A stretch of DNA of 64,000 bases. Source: Strigamia acuminata. Lineage: Eukaryota > Arthropoda > Chilopoda > Geophilomorpha > Linotaeniidae. The stretch is from NCBI GenBank assembly GCA_949358305.1, contig OX442314.1, positions 29,683,118 to 29,747,117 on the forward strand. The letters are read 5' to 3'. A program made the position numbers and the translations under genes. Positions 51,110-62,660 of this stretch are shown in pieces (position 1 is the first letter of the stretch; each line of letters starts with the position of its first letter). The notes under the pieces were generated by a model. That model saw only the letters and a list, made by a program, of their open reading frames with translations, was not told the origin of the DNA and searched no databases.

Positions 51110-52480
51110 GTTAGTGATTGATCGTTCCCTTCTTGGCATCTGAGACTGGGGATATGGTGGTGGCACAGTGTGTTTTTCAAGATGGCAACGAGCCAGAAAA
51201 CAAAAAAAAGGTTTCAGACTTGAATTGTTGCCATGTAAATGGAGGAACGGAGAAGCAGAAAAGGCGTAATAGTTGGAATTGAATGAAATTTCAAATTTCT
51301 GCCATTAGAGGGTGTTAAAATGAGATAGCCAATGAACAGGAAGATGAAAGAGCTGTGGTGTGATATATCAAGGCAGGAAATTGCATTAGGGTTCTTTGTA
51401 TGGTTTTTCTCTGTTGATGTCAGAAGCCTGGGGTGGTCCTGCTAGTTGCAGGAAGTTGGAGATTATATTCACATCTTCCTTATCTGTTTCTGTGGGGAAA
51501 GAATGTGCTGTGATAGACACTGATCTCTTGTTTATTGATTTCTTTTTATGACGGTTGATACAGATAGGAAATATTTTTGTTGTTAGTTTTTTGTCTCTTT
51601 CTTGTGGTATCATCATCATTGAAGCGTTAAATGCAATTGCTTCAAATTTTTCGCACGAGTGAAGGTGACACTGTACAGGACTATTGCTGGAGACTTGTGG
51701 ACAATTCTAAAGTGAGGTTTGTTGGATGGTTTGTTAAGATTTTTTTTTTTTTTTTTTTTAAGTTTGTTGTTGGAAGTATTGTTGTTACAAAAGATGAATT
51801 GGCGTTTGGGTTAACCTTGGTGACACTGTGGGAGTTCAAATTGATTGAATTGTGTCCCCACGGACAGATGACAAGGAGGACATTTGAACTCAAAGATCTT
51901 CATTTTTTACCTACAGCCCGGTGTCTTGGTGCTAAATTTAAACTGCGCTCATGATTTCTGTAGATACCATGTTGTTGTATCAGTATTAGGCCTAAACAAA
52001 GAAAATTTATGATATTGTCATTAAAATCAATAACATTTTTACACTTTGCGCTGATACTTTCTTCTTGACTCTTCTTCTGCTATCTGCATGTCTCATTGCC
52101 GTCACTTCCATCGGCGCCTACATCGTCACTTATTATCTGTTCAATAATTATTGTACCTCACTTGTAACTCATTTCTTTTTACTCCTTTGGAGTGCGATTA
52201 AATAAATAAATAAATAAATAAACAAACATGTGCAGATCAGGCCTGGACTGGGTACAAATTTAGTATCGGGAAATCTGGATGGGTCGGGCCACAGGGACGG
52301 GCTACGGTGGGCAAGGGAAGGGCCATTGGGCTACAGGCCACTGGAAATTCCCGTTGGGTAGTTTCAAGAAGGATATAAGCAATAAAAAAATAATACCTAT
52401 TTTCTTCGATTCTAAGACGCCATCGATTGTAAGACGCACACTAATTTTAGTATCACCAACGGTTAAAAAAGCTTTGATTC
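51110..52480. other. Non-coding or intronic
   Basis: A T-run is at 51739-51757, and an (AAAT)n tract at 52197-52222. A plus frame at 51631-51954 crosses the T-run and is doubtful. Confidence 0.35.
51386..51619 (-). CDS. Possible small ORF or terminal exon (77 codons)
   Basis: The frame is polar and charged and ends with ...DINREKPYKEP and TAA. It contains a strong internal acceptor (TTCTTTCCCCACAG), so the real coding part may be only the last 39 or so codons. It is not recognised. Confidence 0.22.
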   Translation of the reverse strand: MMMIPQERDKKLTTKIFPICINRHKKKSINKRSVSITAHSFPTETDKEDVNIISNFLQLAGPPQASDINREKPYKEP

Positions 52481-52701
52481 TATACTCTGTCTCACTATAA
52501 GGTAGTAGGGAGTTCCGAGGCTGTTTACTCCCAACTGTTGCCTGTATACCACCACCAGGAAAAGTAGTTTTTTATGTTTTAAATTTGGTCTGCACATCCA
52601 GTGCATTTTGGGTATTTTGGCCTACTTTTATGTATACATACACCAGTGAAATGGCTCGGCCAATAGGAACTCCCTACTACCTTACAGTGAGGCAGAGTAT
52701 A
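52481..52701. mobile_element. TATACTCT-family MITE, copy a
   Basis: The ends are TATACTCTGTCTCACTATAA... and the inverse of TATACTCTGCCTCACTGTAA..., matching at 34 of 36 bases. The interior has ACCACCACCAGGAAAAGTAG, shared with other copies. Confidence 0.8.
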
Positions 52702-53950
52702 GGATTCGAGACGCACCCGGGGTCCGAAGAGGTGTTTATATGGGGAAAAAATTGCGTCTTGGAATCAAAGGAATTTGAGTAATTTTTCAACCAGATGAAC
52801 TGTCTGTACATAACGGGATGCAAAGTTTGAATTTAGCATCAAGATATCGGGCGTGGACTGTACTTGTAGAACCGCGCAGGAATCATTAGCGCATATTGTT
52901 ATGCAGAGAACGATTTTTATTTGTTGCTTAGTAAAAAGGAATGAAGGCGGTATTCAGAAAAATGTTTTGCACTACCCAATTTTAATCAAATTTTTGCATT
53001 TTGGGTGGATCGTTAAACAAAAATGTACCATTATTCCGATAATGCAAGCAGAATGACCGCCAAAGTTTTCAGACGAGATTAAAAAAAAAGTCCATCATTA
53101 TTCTCAGGTGATTTGAAGAGTCTTGTCTATTTGCTGCTTTTTGCAAAAATGTGTGGAAAATTCAAAAGATTCATTTGTTAAAAATTCTAAAAGCAAATAT
53201 TGTTATATGTTTTGTGTGTACAGACCAGAAATAACAATGACATTAATAATTAAAAAGTGGATTTAGTATCTTAGTGTTCGTTCATTGTTTCAATCAGGCA
53301 TAAATTGATATCTCAAAGGCTTTTATTGTTGGAAAGAGAAATTTGATGGAAGCTTTAAAAAAAAGCCAGCCACGTCTAACATATAGGAAATTCAATTACC
53401 TGAAGCAAACTGTGTATTGACTTTAACTTTTAATGTATAATGAGTGGTGGAAAACACTTTTAATAATATATACTCTGTTTTCGAAAGGAAAAGACTCACT
53501 CAGCACCTTTTGAAACGTATATCTCGCGATAGGTAGGCTTGTTGGAGCCAAATGAGGGGTCTGGAAAAAACGTCTTGACGAGTGCTTTTTTTTTCTAACT
53601 ACAGATTGGAATATTCTCACAATGTGCTGATGTTGTGTTTTTCCTTTTGAAAACGGGGAATTATATTTCTGCAGATGTGTAAAGTCGAGTTATAGCAGTT
53701 GGAACAAGTGAAATACTGTAATTGGTGTGAAAGTAATTTGTTGGGATTGTCTCTTACAGGCTCTTGAAAGACACTTGTAATGACACTAACATGACATTTC
53801 TTATTTGCTGTACACTTGTTCTAGTTATAGCCAATATTTCTTAAAGTAACTAGTAATATTGTTCTGTGCTTGGAATAAAGTTTATCTTTGATTTTAAAAT
53901 TAACGTAGTTTTAGTCATTGGTGCAGACGGGAACACATTCCCACGTATCA
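52702..53950. other. Non-coding, possible LTR at the right end
   Basis: AATAAA at 53875 and the sequence up to ACA at 53957 could be the R-U5 part of an LTR (see next entry). Nothing else was recognised. Confidence 0.3.
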
Positions 53951-53960
53951 CGTAACAAAG

Positions 53961-53976
53961 TGGTGGAGATGCGGGG
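53961..53976 (+). promoter_or_regulatory. Possible primer-binding site of a decayed LTR element (tRNA-Ala)
   Basis: TGGTGGAGATGCGGGG lies three bases after ...CGTAACA. It is one base short of the complement of the animal tRNA-Ala 3' end as I recall it (TGGTGGAGATGCCGGGG). No second LTR or coding region follows. Confidence 0.35.
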
Positions 53977-54040
53977 CAAAAAAAGGGGGCATTGAAGACG
54001 GCCTTTATACGGTGCGGCTTGTACGCATAACAATGTGTAC

Positions 54041-54430
54041 TATACTCTGAGCTGACAAAACGTTGTTTTATTTCCCAATTGGTTGAGCTGGATTATGTCT
54101 AACTGTGGACTGTGCTCTACTAAGCAGAAATGTAGTTCTGTTTATTTTCAATGAATTTCAGTGTAAAAAGTGATTAGAATGATGGATTTTATTTATTCGG
54201 TAATAAAATGTTTATTTTATTTGCTAAAATAAGCTTTTTTTCAGTTTTAATCAATCAAACAATGTTAGCATAGTTTGTTGGTTTCTTTTGGCAGGTAAAC
54301 AAAGGTTTAGTTTTTTATTGGTTGTTTTGTCTAGTTAGATAACAATTCTGGTGTTATGGACTAATTTTTTGTGCCACGACACCAGTGATACGACTTGAGT
54401 TAGGACAACGTTGTCTCGGCTCAGAGTATA
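54041..54430. mobile_element. TATACTCT-family MITE, copy b
   Basis: The left end is TATACTCTGAGCTGACAAAA-CGTTGT. The right end reads inversely TATACTCTGAGCCGAGACAA-CGTTGT. CCAATTGGTTGAGC follows on the left. Confidence 0.7.
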
Positions 54431-55302
54431 TATTTTTACTTTTAGCATTGTCTGCATGCATAAATTAGAATAGAAGTAGAACTAAAAGGTGATTTGTCAA
54501 TAGAACTAAAAGATGATTGGACAGTAGAGCTAAGCTTAAAAGGTGATAATATATATAATAAATTTGAACAAATAGAATGTAGGGAAAATGGTTGTTGGTA
54601 TGGTTGTATTTAGCGGCTGTACTTTAAAAGTTGAAACTGTGCAATTCCTTAATTCTTTTAAACTTTTGCTTCCGTATAAACTAAACCTTTAGTCTCTCGA
54701 GCATTTGGGAACTTATGGTTTGACATGCACATATACATCATTTATATTATTTATATATATTACAAGAGGCATCACATCTATAGTAAGCTTAGACAGAAGT
54801 TGTTGGTTTTGTAATCTTATCAGCAAGTTTGAATTATGCATGTTGAGTGTATGAGGAAAATTGTAATTGTTAGTCTTATTAAATTCTTATATTTATTATT
54901 TATTGATCACTTGTTTCCATTAGAACATATACGGGTTGAGTCAGTATTTGGACAAGTGACTGCTTGTTTTTCATCTGTGTCTGATTAAGATGCTTTTTCT
55001 ATGTCAGAAAGGTTTGCCCTCTGTCTCCAATGAGTCTTTGGTGGTTTTCGCAATTTTCGATGCAAATGAAAAAATGGGCGCTCAAGAAAGTCGTCAAAAT
55101 TAATATCTGCAATGGACATGACCCTGTCATGCCGACACATAAAAATAGATCATGACTAGAACCCGGATATTTATGCAAAATAAAATTTGTTTTATTGTCA
55201 TAAAATATGCATCAATATAGCCAATTTCGGCTTTTTATTGAATAAAAATAATTCCTATGCATTTATGCATTTATCGTGGCCTTAATCATGACTCTACATG
55301 TA
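54431..55302. other. Non-coding
   Basis: AT-rich. GATATTTATGCAAAATAAAA near 55168 recurs near 61368, an unclassified repeat. Confidence 0.35.
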
Positions 55303-55715
55303 TATACTCTAGTTGCAGTCAAAAAGGCACTTTACAATCTGTAGTCCCATTGGTCGAGACAGTTTACTGGTGTAGTGATCCAGAAAAGTAGACCCAAACA
55401 TCAGAATTGCATTACAATGTACAGACATTGTAATCGATTGCTTAGGCAACTGCCAAAAATTCAAAATTGTTTACTCTCCAGACATAGTAACCAATAAACA
55501 TAACAAAAATGAGTTTGACATTTTTATATGCGTAAAACTTCATTTCAATGATGGAAATAACATTTTTTAATAAGAAAAATCAAAATAACATTAACTAAAC
55601 TAGTCATAACAAGCAAAACAATAAATAAAAATTAAAACTACTTCTCCTAGTAGTAGTATACAGTCTGGAGTTAGTAGTAAACTGTCTCGACCAATGGGAC
55701 TGCAACTAGAGTATA
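55303..55715. mobile_element. TATACTCT-family MITE, copy c
   Basis: Both ends begin TATACTCTAGTTGCAGTC and continue CCCATTGGTCGAGACAGTTT. The left arm has an extra 25 or so bases between these blocks. Confidence 0.8.
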
Positions 55716-55804
55716 GTCAAAGACGATTCCAACCTCAATACTGAATACCTCAAAGCTTCAAATTGTGGCCCAGCATTTATTTATTTTTTGTACTTACACC
55801 ACTG

Positions 55805-55905
55805 GCGGTTTTTCGGGCCGGGTGGATATTCGAAAAATTGCCGATTTTGGTAGATCCCGGCGTTTAAAAGGGTCCTGGCGCCTATCAGAACCCGGCGCCA
55901 ATTTG
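55805..55905. repeat. AAACGCC-word element, copy 2 (partial)
   Basis: GGGCCGGGTGGATATTCG, CCCGGCGTTTAAAAG, CCTGGCGCC and CCCGGCGCCAATTTGAA match the words of 35998-36384. Confidence 0.5.
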
Positions 55906-55982
55906 AAGCTTTAGGGTAATTGACTTAATTTAATCTTAGCATGTGATTAATTAACAATTATCGCTCAATCACACTAGGTGAA

Positions 55983-56360
55983 TTAACTGAAGATAATGAA
56001 TTCAGTGTCACTAGGCACCACATGGACCACTGCACCATCAAAGAATGAGATGAAGTGGATTAGTTCATGGGTAATGGTACCAAAGGGAGTTAGGTGGAGC
56101 CGAGGAGTGCATTCTGAAAGAGTAAGACAGGATGTCCCAATGCAGGCACCGACCTCGGTGTACGTGCTCTGCAACTCCCTGCTAGTTATAGTGGTTACTG
56201 TTGAGGCTGGCTGGTCTGATAGGCCATCGGTTGGACATGGGATGATAGATGATAAGTAGACTGAGTATTCTACTGGGTAAAGTAGCCACACTGACCATGG
56301 TGCTATTGCATTGTGCTGAGTGGGCAGGATATCGAATAGAGCCTGTCCGGAAGATTTATA
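55983..56360 (-). CDS. Probable 3'-terminal exon, unknown protein (125 codons)
   Basis: A very good acceptor, ATTGTTTTCCCCAG (AG at 56361-56362), opens a phase-0 frame of 125 codons. The frame ends FIIFS and a stop at 55983-55985. The residues are diverse and hydrophobic-rich with Cys and Thr/Ser, and include GTITHELIHFISFF. HELIH fits the HExxH zinc-protease pattern, but the surrounding residues do not match a protease family I know, so this may be chance. Upstream exons to the right were not found. Confidence 0.42.
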   Translation of the reverse strand, partial: YKSSGQALFDILPTQHNAIAPWSVWLLYPVEYSVYLSSIIPCPTDGLSDQPASTVTTITSRELQSTYTEVGACIGTSCLTLSECTPRLHLTPFGTITHELIHFISFFDGAVVHVVPSDTEFIIFS

Positions 56361-56694
56361 CTGGGGAAAACAATTTAATTAGCAGCTGCATTTGAAAAGT
56401 CATTTAGACGAAAAGCTTATTTAAACGGCTTGACTGAGGATTATCTTGATGTAACTTAGAAAAAGGCGGCTGGTTTAGTCTGCTTTTTCTTGCAGTGGAA
56501 TTTAAACGGCAAAACGTGTTCGACTGCAATTTTATGCTTTTCGAATTTTTAACAAATCAATAAAAATACAATAAAAATAAATAAAAATAAAATTAAAAAA
56601 ACAATAAAAAACAATAAAAAGCTTACAAATCACGTTACCATTTCCATCCCTAAGATGAAATATTTCAGAAGTGTTTTCCATATTTTTCTCACAA
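56361..56694. other. Non-coding
   Basis: Includes TTTAAACGGC/AAAACGTGTT words and A-rich runs. It may be intron. Confidence 0.3.
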
Positions 56695-56940
56695 TAAAAA
56701 CCGGTAAAAAATACCGAACTAAAGCAGTATTCGGTATTCGGTTTTTTTTAAAAGAAAATACCGGTTTTTGATACCGGTAAATACCGGTAGAGAAACCCTA
56801 GTTACAACTCATAACGTCATGAGTTGTACGTTATTTATTGTATCTCGTAATAATGAAATCTCGTTTTGCCGAGACCGAGATTCTGAGATAAAAAGGGACC
56901 GAGATCTCCGAGACCGAGATTACGAGATAAGCGAGATCTG
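56695..56940. repeat. Two palindromic-word tracts (TACCGGTA; CGAGATCTCG)
   Basis: Bases 56698-56795 repeat ACCGGTA, TACCGAA, TTCGGTATTCGG and TACCGGTAAATACCGGTA. Bases 56845-56940 repeat CTCGTAATAATGAAATCTCG, CCGAGATCTCCGAG and GAGATTACGAGATAAGCG. Confidence 0.5.
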
Positions 56941-59111
56941 GAAGCATACTTGTTGTGTCTTGGCTGTTAGCTGCTGGGGCTGTCAATTTCATTGCAAATA
57001 TTCTGTTACAAATAATGTAATACAACTTCTGTTTGGTTTGCAAAACTAAAGCAACAACTCTTTGTTACATCCAATTTGCTAATTTAATATGCAAAGTATT
57101 GGAGGAAGTTGTGAACAGAAATAATGCAATTACGAGTATTTGAAGGTAAAATGGATACAAATTTGCTTGAGTAGTTAAACAATATTAACCCAACAGTTAA
57201 AACTAACCTGGTCAATTGAAAATGTTATTAAATTTCACCACATCTCATGTAGCGTATCAAATTAAATAGAACAGTGGCAATAACAAACTTGAAATTATGT
57301 CACAAGTTTTCAATTTGCTAATATGTTCTACACATAATGTAGATTTATGGCCCTTTTATTTTTTTAGTGACACTGAATTACAGAAATGAAATTCCAGCAC
57401 TGAATGACTGAAATCACCAAGTGAACCTCGACAAACTTAGGAAGAAAATATTATCACAAGTGCATAAAAATTAAAAAGTAGCTGAAAATAAATTTAATTT
57501 AATTTAATAATTTAAATTCTTATTGAATAAAGTTGTGATGAATCATTTCCAGAGGAATCAATTAATGAAGAAATGGAAGAAATTTGTGTTGAAAAATGCA
57601 GTGGCGAAACAATTATTTGAATTAAGAGACTTAATCATTTCTAAATTGACTCCAATGAAATTTTGTTTGCAAATTATTTTACGTCAGGATAAATTGGTTA
57701 GGTTGCCTACAGGTTTTAAGACCGGGGAATACATTTCGGTATTTATAAAACAGATTGCATTGGCAAGCAAGCAGATTAAATTTGAGGATTGTTAAATTAA
57801 TAACTCGCAGTAATGGATTTTGTCGAAATCGCTTGTGATATAAAATGGTGATGTTCGCAGGATGAGAAATAAGTAGCCACACGGTTTGAGGTAAAAAGTA
57901 CAACTAACTCTTTATTCTTAAGCTAAGTATACATGATCTGATTCCTTGCACGGGAATGGTCTCTTTCCTGAGTGGCCAGAATTTTTGGTCGACGTGGTAC
58001 ACATAGTTCCGCTTACCACACACGGAAACTTTCTGGCGACTGGAATTTTATTCCTTCCGGCAGTGATGGTGCATGGAAAAATTCAATCGTTTTCCCGCAT
58101 GACCAAATTCTGAGTACCCAGAATGCATTGTGGTAATGCGATCAATCGTGACCGGTCGTATAAAAGACGGAGGTGGATACTGAATACAAAGACATATTAC
58201 TAAAAATGTTTGATTAATTTATTTTATAATTTATTATTAATTATTAATTTAGAAATACTGTAATCTATTTATTTTGCACAATCGTACGATATTTTGTAAA
58301 AGTGGTCGCCATTTGTAATTACAACACGTCCACGGATTGCGTGTACCAAACAATTTCCACACACGCAAAGACACAGCCAAACACACGGGCGGAATCATTT
58401 CGTTTGCGGCGAGACAACCTGAAAATTCAGACTCTGAATATTGTGACTGAAAGCATTTTATAAGTTAGACGGAGACAACTCTCGGTCAAGCCGTTTAAAA
58501 ATGCAGTTTAGTCTAAATGACTTCTCAAAAGCAGCTAGTGTTTTATGAGGCTTCGAGAAAGAAAATTCTCATCTTGAACGCGCATGCTAGACCCCCTGCA
58601 CAACTTTTGCATTTGACCCCGCAAACTTTAGCGCCGACACTGGGAGTTGGATTGGTATCCCGGTCAGATTCCGTGAAGGTCTGTTCGCTGCCAACATGAT
58701 ATGAATAGCAAGAGCATATTATCTCGGACCTGGGCTGTGTGCGGCATCCCATGCAGATGCATTTGACGGAGATGGACAGACCTTATCGCGCGGTATGACT
58801 CAGCAATAAGGAGGGTCATCACTGTAATGGTGACGGCAAAACGCGTCTTACAAGCAACTAATGTGTCAGTAAAGTCACTTCAAGGTGGATAGAGTGCAGC
58901 CTTAGTAAAATGGAGATTTTATAAAGCCGGAAATGAGGTTATTTGATGAAAAATCTCGCCGTCTAGGGGTCAAATAAGCAATCTCCTCAACTGTTGTGTT
59001 GTAACTGAAATGTGAGATCGGTATCTCACATTTAATTGTATTCGCGGTTGTTGGTTAAGCCAAGAGGTTCGGAGTTTGTAGTTCTGCAGGTGTAAATTTC
59101 AATGCTGGATA
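56941..59111. other. Mostly non-coding
   Basis: A plus frame (57523-57795, 90 codons) and an acidic alternative frame (about 57535-57600) are open but unsupported. GGTCGTATAAAAGACGG at 58157-58173 holds a good TATA box of unknown target. A minus frame (58543-58752) is Cys-rich but isolated. Confidence 0.35.
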
Positions 59112-59318
59112 ATGAAGAAGACAGATGGAGGTGAAACGAGTGCGTTTGCTACAAGCAAAAGGTCAGGACAGAGCTCTAAACAGGAAGTGGGGATTGGTGC
59201 AGTGGATTGTGGGATTCGTGCAGAAGTCAGCGACTGCTATGTAATGTATCCCGGATTGTATAGAAATATATTTTACAAGGTATTGTTTTTCAGTTTTAAT
59301 ACATTTAAAAATGTATAG
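59112..59318 (+). CDS. Possible small or terminal-exon ORF (68 codons) with poly(A) signal
   Basis: The frame starts MKKTDGGETSAF and ends FNTFKNV with TAG at 59316-59318. AATAAA follows 35 bases later (59354-59359), a normal spacing for a 3' end. A TTCTGCAG possible acceptor lies at 59081-59088. No domain is recognised. Confidence 0.28.
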   Translation: MKKTDGGETSAFATSKRSGQSSKQEVGIGAVDCGIRAEVSDCYVMYPGLYRNIFYKVLFFSFNTFKNV

Positions 59319-59373
59319 CATTTCATGGAATTAAGTATATTATTTGTTCGTTAAATAAAGCATTTTATAATAC

Positions 59374-59440
59374 AGTGTAGCCTCGATTATCGGAACACCG
59401 GTTATTGGAACATCGGTTATACGAACGATAGGATATCCAA
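59374..59440. repeat. pogo/Tigger-type terminal repeat
   Basis: CAGTGTAGCCTCGATTATCG, then GAACACCGGTTATTGGAACA and GGTTATACGAACG, have the typical opening and CGATTATCGG words of pogo-group ends. The partner end was not found. Confidence 0.5.
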
Positions 59441-60849
59441 ACAGTAGCTGCATTCAAAAATAAAAATAACAATTTTAGTTTAAGTGTATTTTAAGTTTTA
59501 ACATGAGTTTAAATGGGGAATGATGTCATTTTTGTTTTAAAATTGAAGTAAAACGCAAAATATTTTAGTTTTTTAATGTAGCGAGTAGTAAGCGATTTTT
59601 TTAATCGATTTTTAATGTTTTTTTGTCCATTTTTATCCGTTTTTATGCATTTTTGGTTGGTTTTAATGCTTTTTAATTATGTTTTAAGGCCATAAACATA
59701 AGTGTTCAAGGAAATGACATCACAAAACACAAACACCTAAAACACTTAAAACATGACTTTTTAAATGCACTTATTGCAATTTAAAGTGAAAAAAAAATAT
59801 TGTTTTCTGAAATCATGTGATATTTGTGTTGATTTGTTGCAAGTCTTGCGAAATAAAAGCTAGACTGTAGGTGGCACCTGCAACATCCATAAAAGTTGCA
59901 GTCAAGTATGACCGGTATCTCTTCTCTTAAATACAAGAGCAAATTAACAAGTGAATTAGTGTTGTACATAATTATGCAAATGATTCCTTGCCTCCTGTAA
60001 AGTTGACTTGTGCTTTGTAGAAGTTGGCCAGCAGCCATCACAACACAAATTTGTGTTGGAAAACAAATTATGTGGACAGGTAAATGCTGCAGATGAAATG
60101 CGCCAAACATATTGCATGCAAATTTCATTGGTGGTTTATTAAAGAAAACAAAAAAATAATGTTTTTAAAAAATTTAATTTTTTTTTTATTTGGTTTAGAA
60201 TTCCAGCATGTTTTAAACGAGTATGAATTATTTAAAAGAGACTTGAGTAGCAATGATAATGCACTACCAGATAAACATTTTCACCAATTTTTATTTTTAT
60301 TGCTTCAATTCTTTTGAATGCGAAAGCTTAGCGTTTTAAAATGGAAAAGTAAGGAATGTTAGCTTGAAATTTTAATGTTGTCTGCGTTTTGTAATGCATG
60401 AGTTTGTAATAAAATGAGAGTAAGAGACTGGGATTAAGTCTTAGGCTTATTTGCAAGGTTTTTTTTTTGGTTTATTATTATAGTGAGTAAAGTGTATGAG
60501 AAAAGAGTAACAAAGGAAATTAAAACAATTTTTTTTTTAATTTTCTTATTTTTGTAATGAATGTTTACATTTTTAATTTGAGATTGAAATAAAGTTGGGA
60601 GTAAAAAGTTTGTGGTTTTAATTGCAAGGTGATGCAAATGAACAGTTAGAGACATGTATTGTTGTTTCTTATGTAGATTTGAATTAATTATTAATGCTGA
60701 TGATTAAAAACCTAAAGCAGCTTTGCTGTCTAAACACATGTCTCATTCTCCGTGAAATGTAACGGCGACAATTGAGGAGTTTTAATTCCATATATACTAA
60801 GTTAGAGATATAGTTCAAATATGTAGTATTCTGGCCAAAAAAATTGTGG
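59441..60849. other. AT-rich non-coding
   Basis: No gene or clear repeat; T-rich tracts throughout. Confidence 0.4.
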
Positions 60850-61241
60850 TACTGTACTGTCTTGAATAAGGGCCGGGCGTAATTAAGCGCCGGCTCTCGA
60901 TTAAGCGCGCCCCGAATAAACGCTGGGCTTGTTTAAACGCCGGGTTTATTGTAAATTTGTAATTTGTTTGGATGACGTTTTATGTCTATACCGTACACGT
61001 ACATGTAACATACTTGTACAGTAGAAATGAGCTATTTAACACTCCTTCATTGTTTCACTGCTGCATTTCTACCATTAACACAGCGAAACGTGCATACAAC
61101 CACAAATTTTTTATAACTTGTTATTTTAAACTTTTTTTTCGAATAGACGCCTGGCTCAAATAATCGCCGGGCTTTGAATAAGCGGGCGGGCGAGTCGAAA
61201 AAAATATAAGCGCCTGGGCGTTTATTCAAGGCAGTACGGTA
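60850..61241. mobile_element. AAACGCC-word element, copy 3, with TIRs
   Basis: The left end TACTGTACTGTCTTGAATAA is mirrored by the inverse of TACCGTACTGCCTTGAATAA at 61221-61241. Between them AAGCGCCGG, CGCTGGGCTTG, AAACGCCGGG, ATCGCCGGGC and AAGCGGGCGGGC words repeat on both flanks of an AT-rich core. Confidence 0.7.
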
Positions 61242-61311
61242 TTTTTCCTTCAATTGATATCTTGCACAAAAAAAGTATTGTTAACATTTTTGTTAACAAT
61301 AGTAAAAGGAA

Positions 61312-61360
61312 TACAGTCGAACCTCGTTATAACGAACCACGATGTAACGAATTCCTTGTT
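61312..61360. repeat. pogo/Tigger-type terminal repeat
   Basis: CAGTCGAACCTCGTTATAAC then GAACCACGATGTAACGAATTC: classic pogo-group terminal sequence. No partner was found. Confidence 0.5.
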
Positions 61361-62260
61361 GGACCCCGGATATTTATGCAAAATAAAATTTGTTTTATGC
61401 GCATAAAATATGCACCAATAATTCCATTTAATGCAAAATAAAAATAAAAATTTGTAAAATAAAAAAAATTATATTAGTGAAATCAGGTGTTTAAATAATG
61501 CCATTTCAAAGTGTTCTTGATGTAAATGAATTATAATTAGTAATTACAATTTATTTTTTTCTATTTTTGAAATCTGTCTTAGGCGATCACTCACGGTGTC
61601 AATAATATGTGATGTAGCCGGCCAAAGTTTCACTCGTATTCCTGTACATTGTTTTATACAAAATTGAACAGCCGGTTTATGTAAGCTGACATACTGTGCA
61701 TGTGGTTGAAATATGCTTTTATCATTGATCGTGTTGTCTACAGCGCTCTTAATGAAAATTAAATGGACGGTAGATACAAAAACCATTAGGTTTTGTTTAC
61801 GACGGCATTCGCATCTCAACTTCTTGATGTTAACTGATGCGAGATTGCTGAATGGTTATGGTTGAAAGTGCCAAGTCGAAATGGCATAATTATATTGTTG
61901 CGTCTGACTTGAATTTGAAACAATTAGCTGGATATCTAGAAATTTGGGGCTATCAGTTTGCTACGGTAGTAACTCCGAAAAGCCGTAAAACTGAAGCGAG
62001 AGTTTGGTCCCGGATTAATGTCTAGACTTTTATTGACTAAATAAATATTGCTCTACAACTTTGTAATTGGATAATAATGTCTATCTTTAACGGTTTAAAA
62101 AAAAAACACTGAAATTTATTGAAACAATGATCATAGGCAATTTTCATTGTTACCATTAAATTTGCCACACTAGATTTGCTACAATTACACCCATACAATT
62201 TAATTGTAAATGCCCAATTGTACGAAATTGGAAAAGATGATGTTTCCGAAGACGCGGCTT
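61361..62260. other. Non-coding
   Basis: Contains the second ATTTATGCAAAATAAAATTT repeat (61368). A 91-codon minus frame (61544-61819) has no support. Confidence 0.35.
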
Positions 62261-62660
62261 TATACTCTTGTTCGACTCAAAAGGGTGGCCTTCTCCCATT
62301 GGCCGAGCCGCATTACTCCTAACTCCAGTTGTATTACTACCACTAGGAGAAGTAGTTTTTTATTATGACCATTTAAATTGATATAATTTTAATTGTATTT
62401 TATTATAGATGTTATTTCCATTCAGGAAATAAAGTTTTATGCACATATAAATGTAAAACTCATGTTTGTTCTGTTTATTGGTTGCTTTGTCTGGAAAGCA
62501 AACAGTTTTGAAATTTTGGCTGTTACATAGGCAATCGATTACAATGTCTGTACATTGTAATGCATTTCTGGTGTTTGGGTCTATATTTTTGAATCACTAC
62601 ACCAGTGATACGGCTCGGCCAATGGGAGAAGGCCACCCTTTTGAGTCGAACAAGAGTATA
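62261..62660. mobile_element. TATACTCT-family MITE, copy d, perfect 50-bp TIRs
   Basis: Bases 62261-62310 and 62611-62660 are exact reverse complements (TATACTCTTGTTCGACTCAA, AAGGGTGGCC, TTCTCCCATTGGCCGAGCCG). The 400-bp element shares internal CACTAGGAGAAGTAGTTTTT with copies a and c. Confidence 0.88.

Noticed and set aside
55996-56259. 87-codon plus-strand ORF
   Set aside because: The minus-strand frame over the same bases is longer and has a strong acceptor; this one is its shadow.
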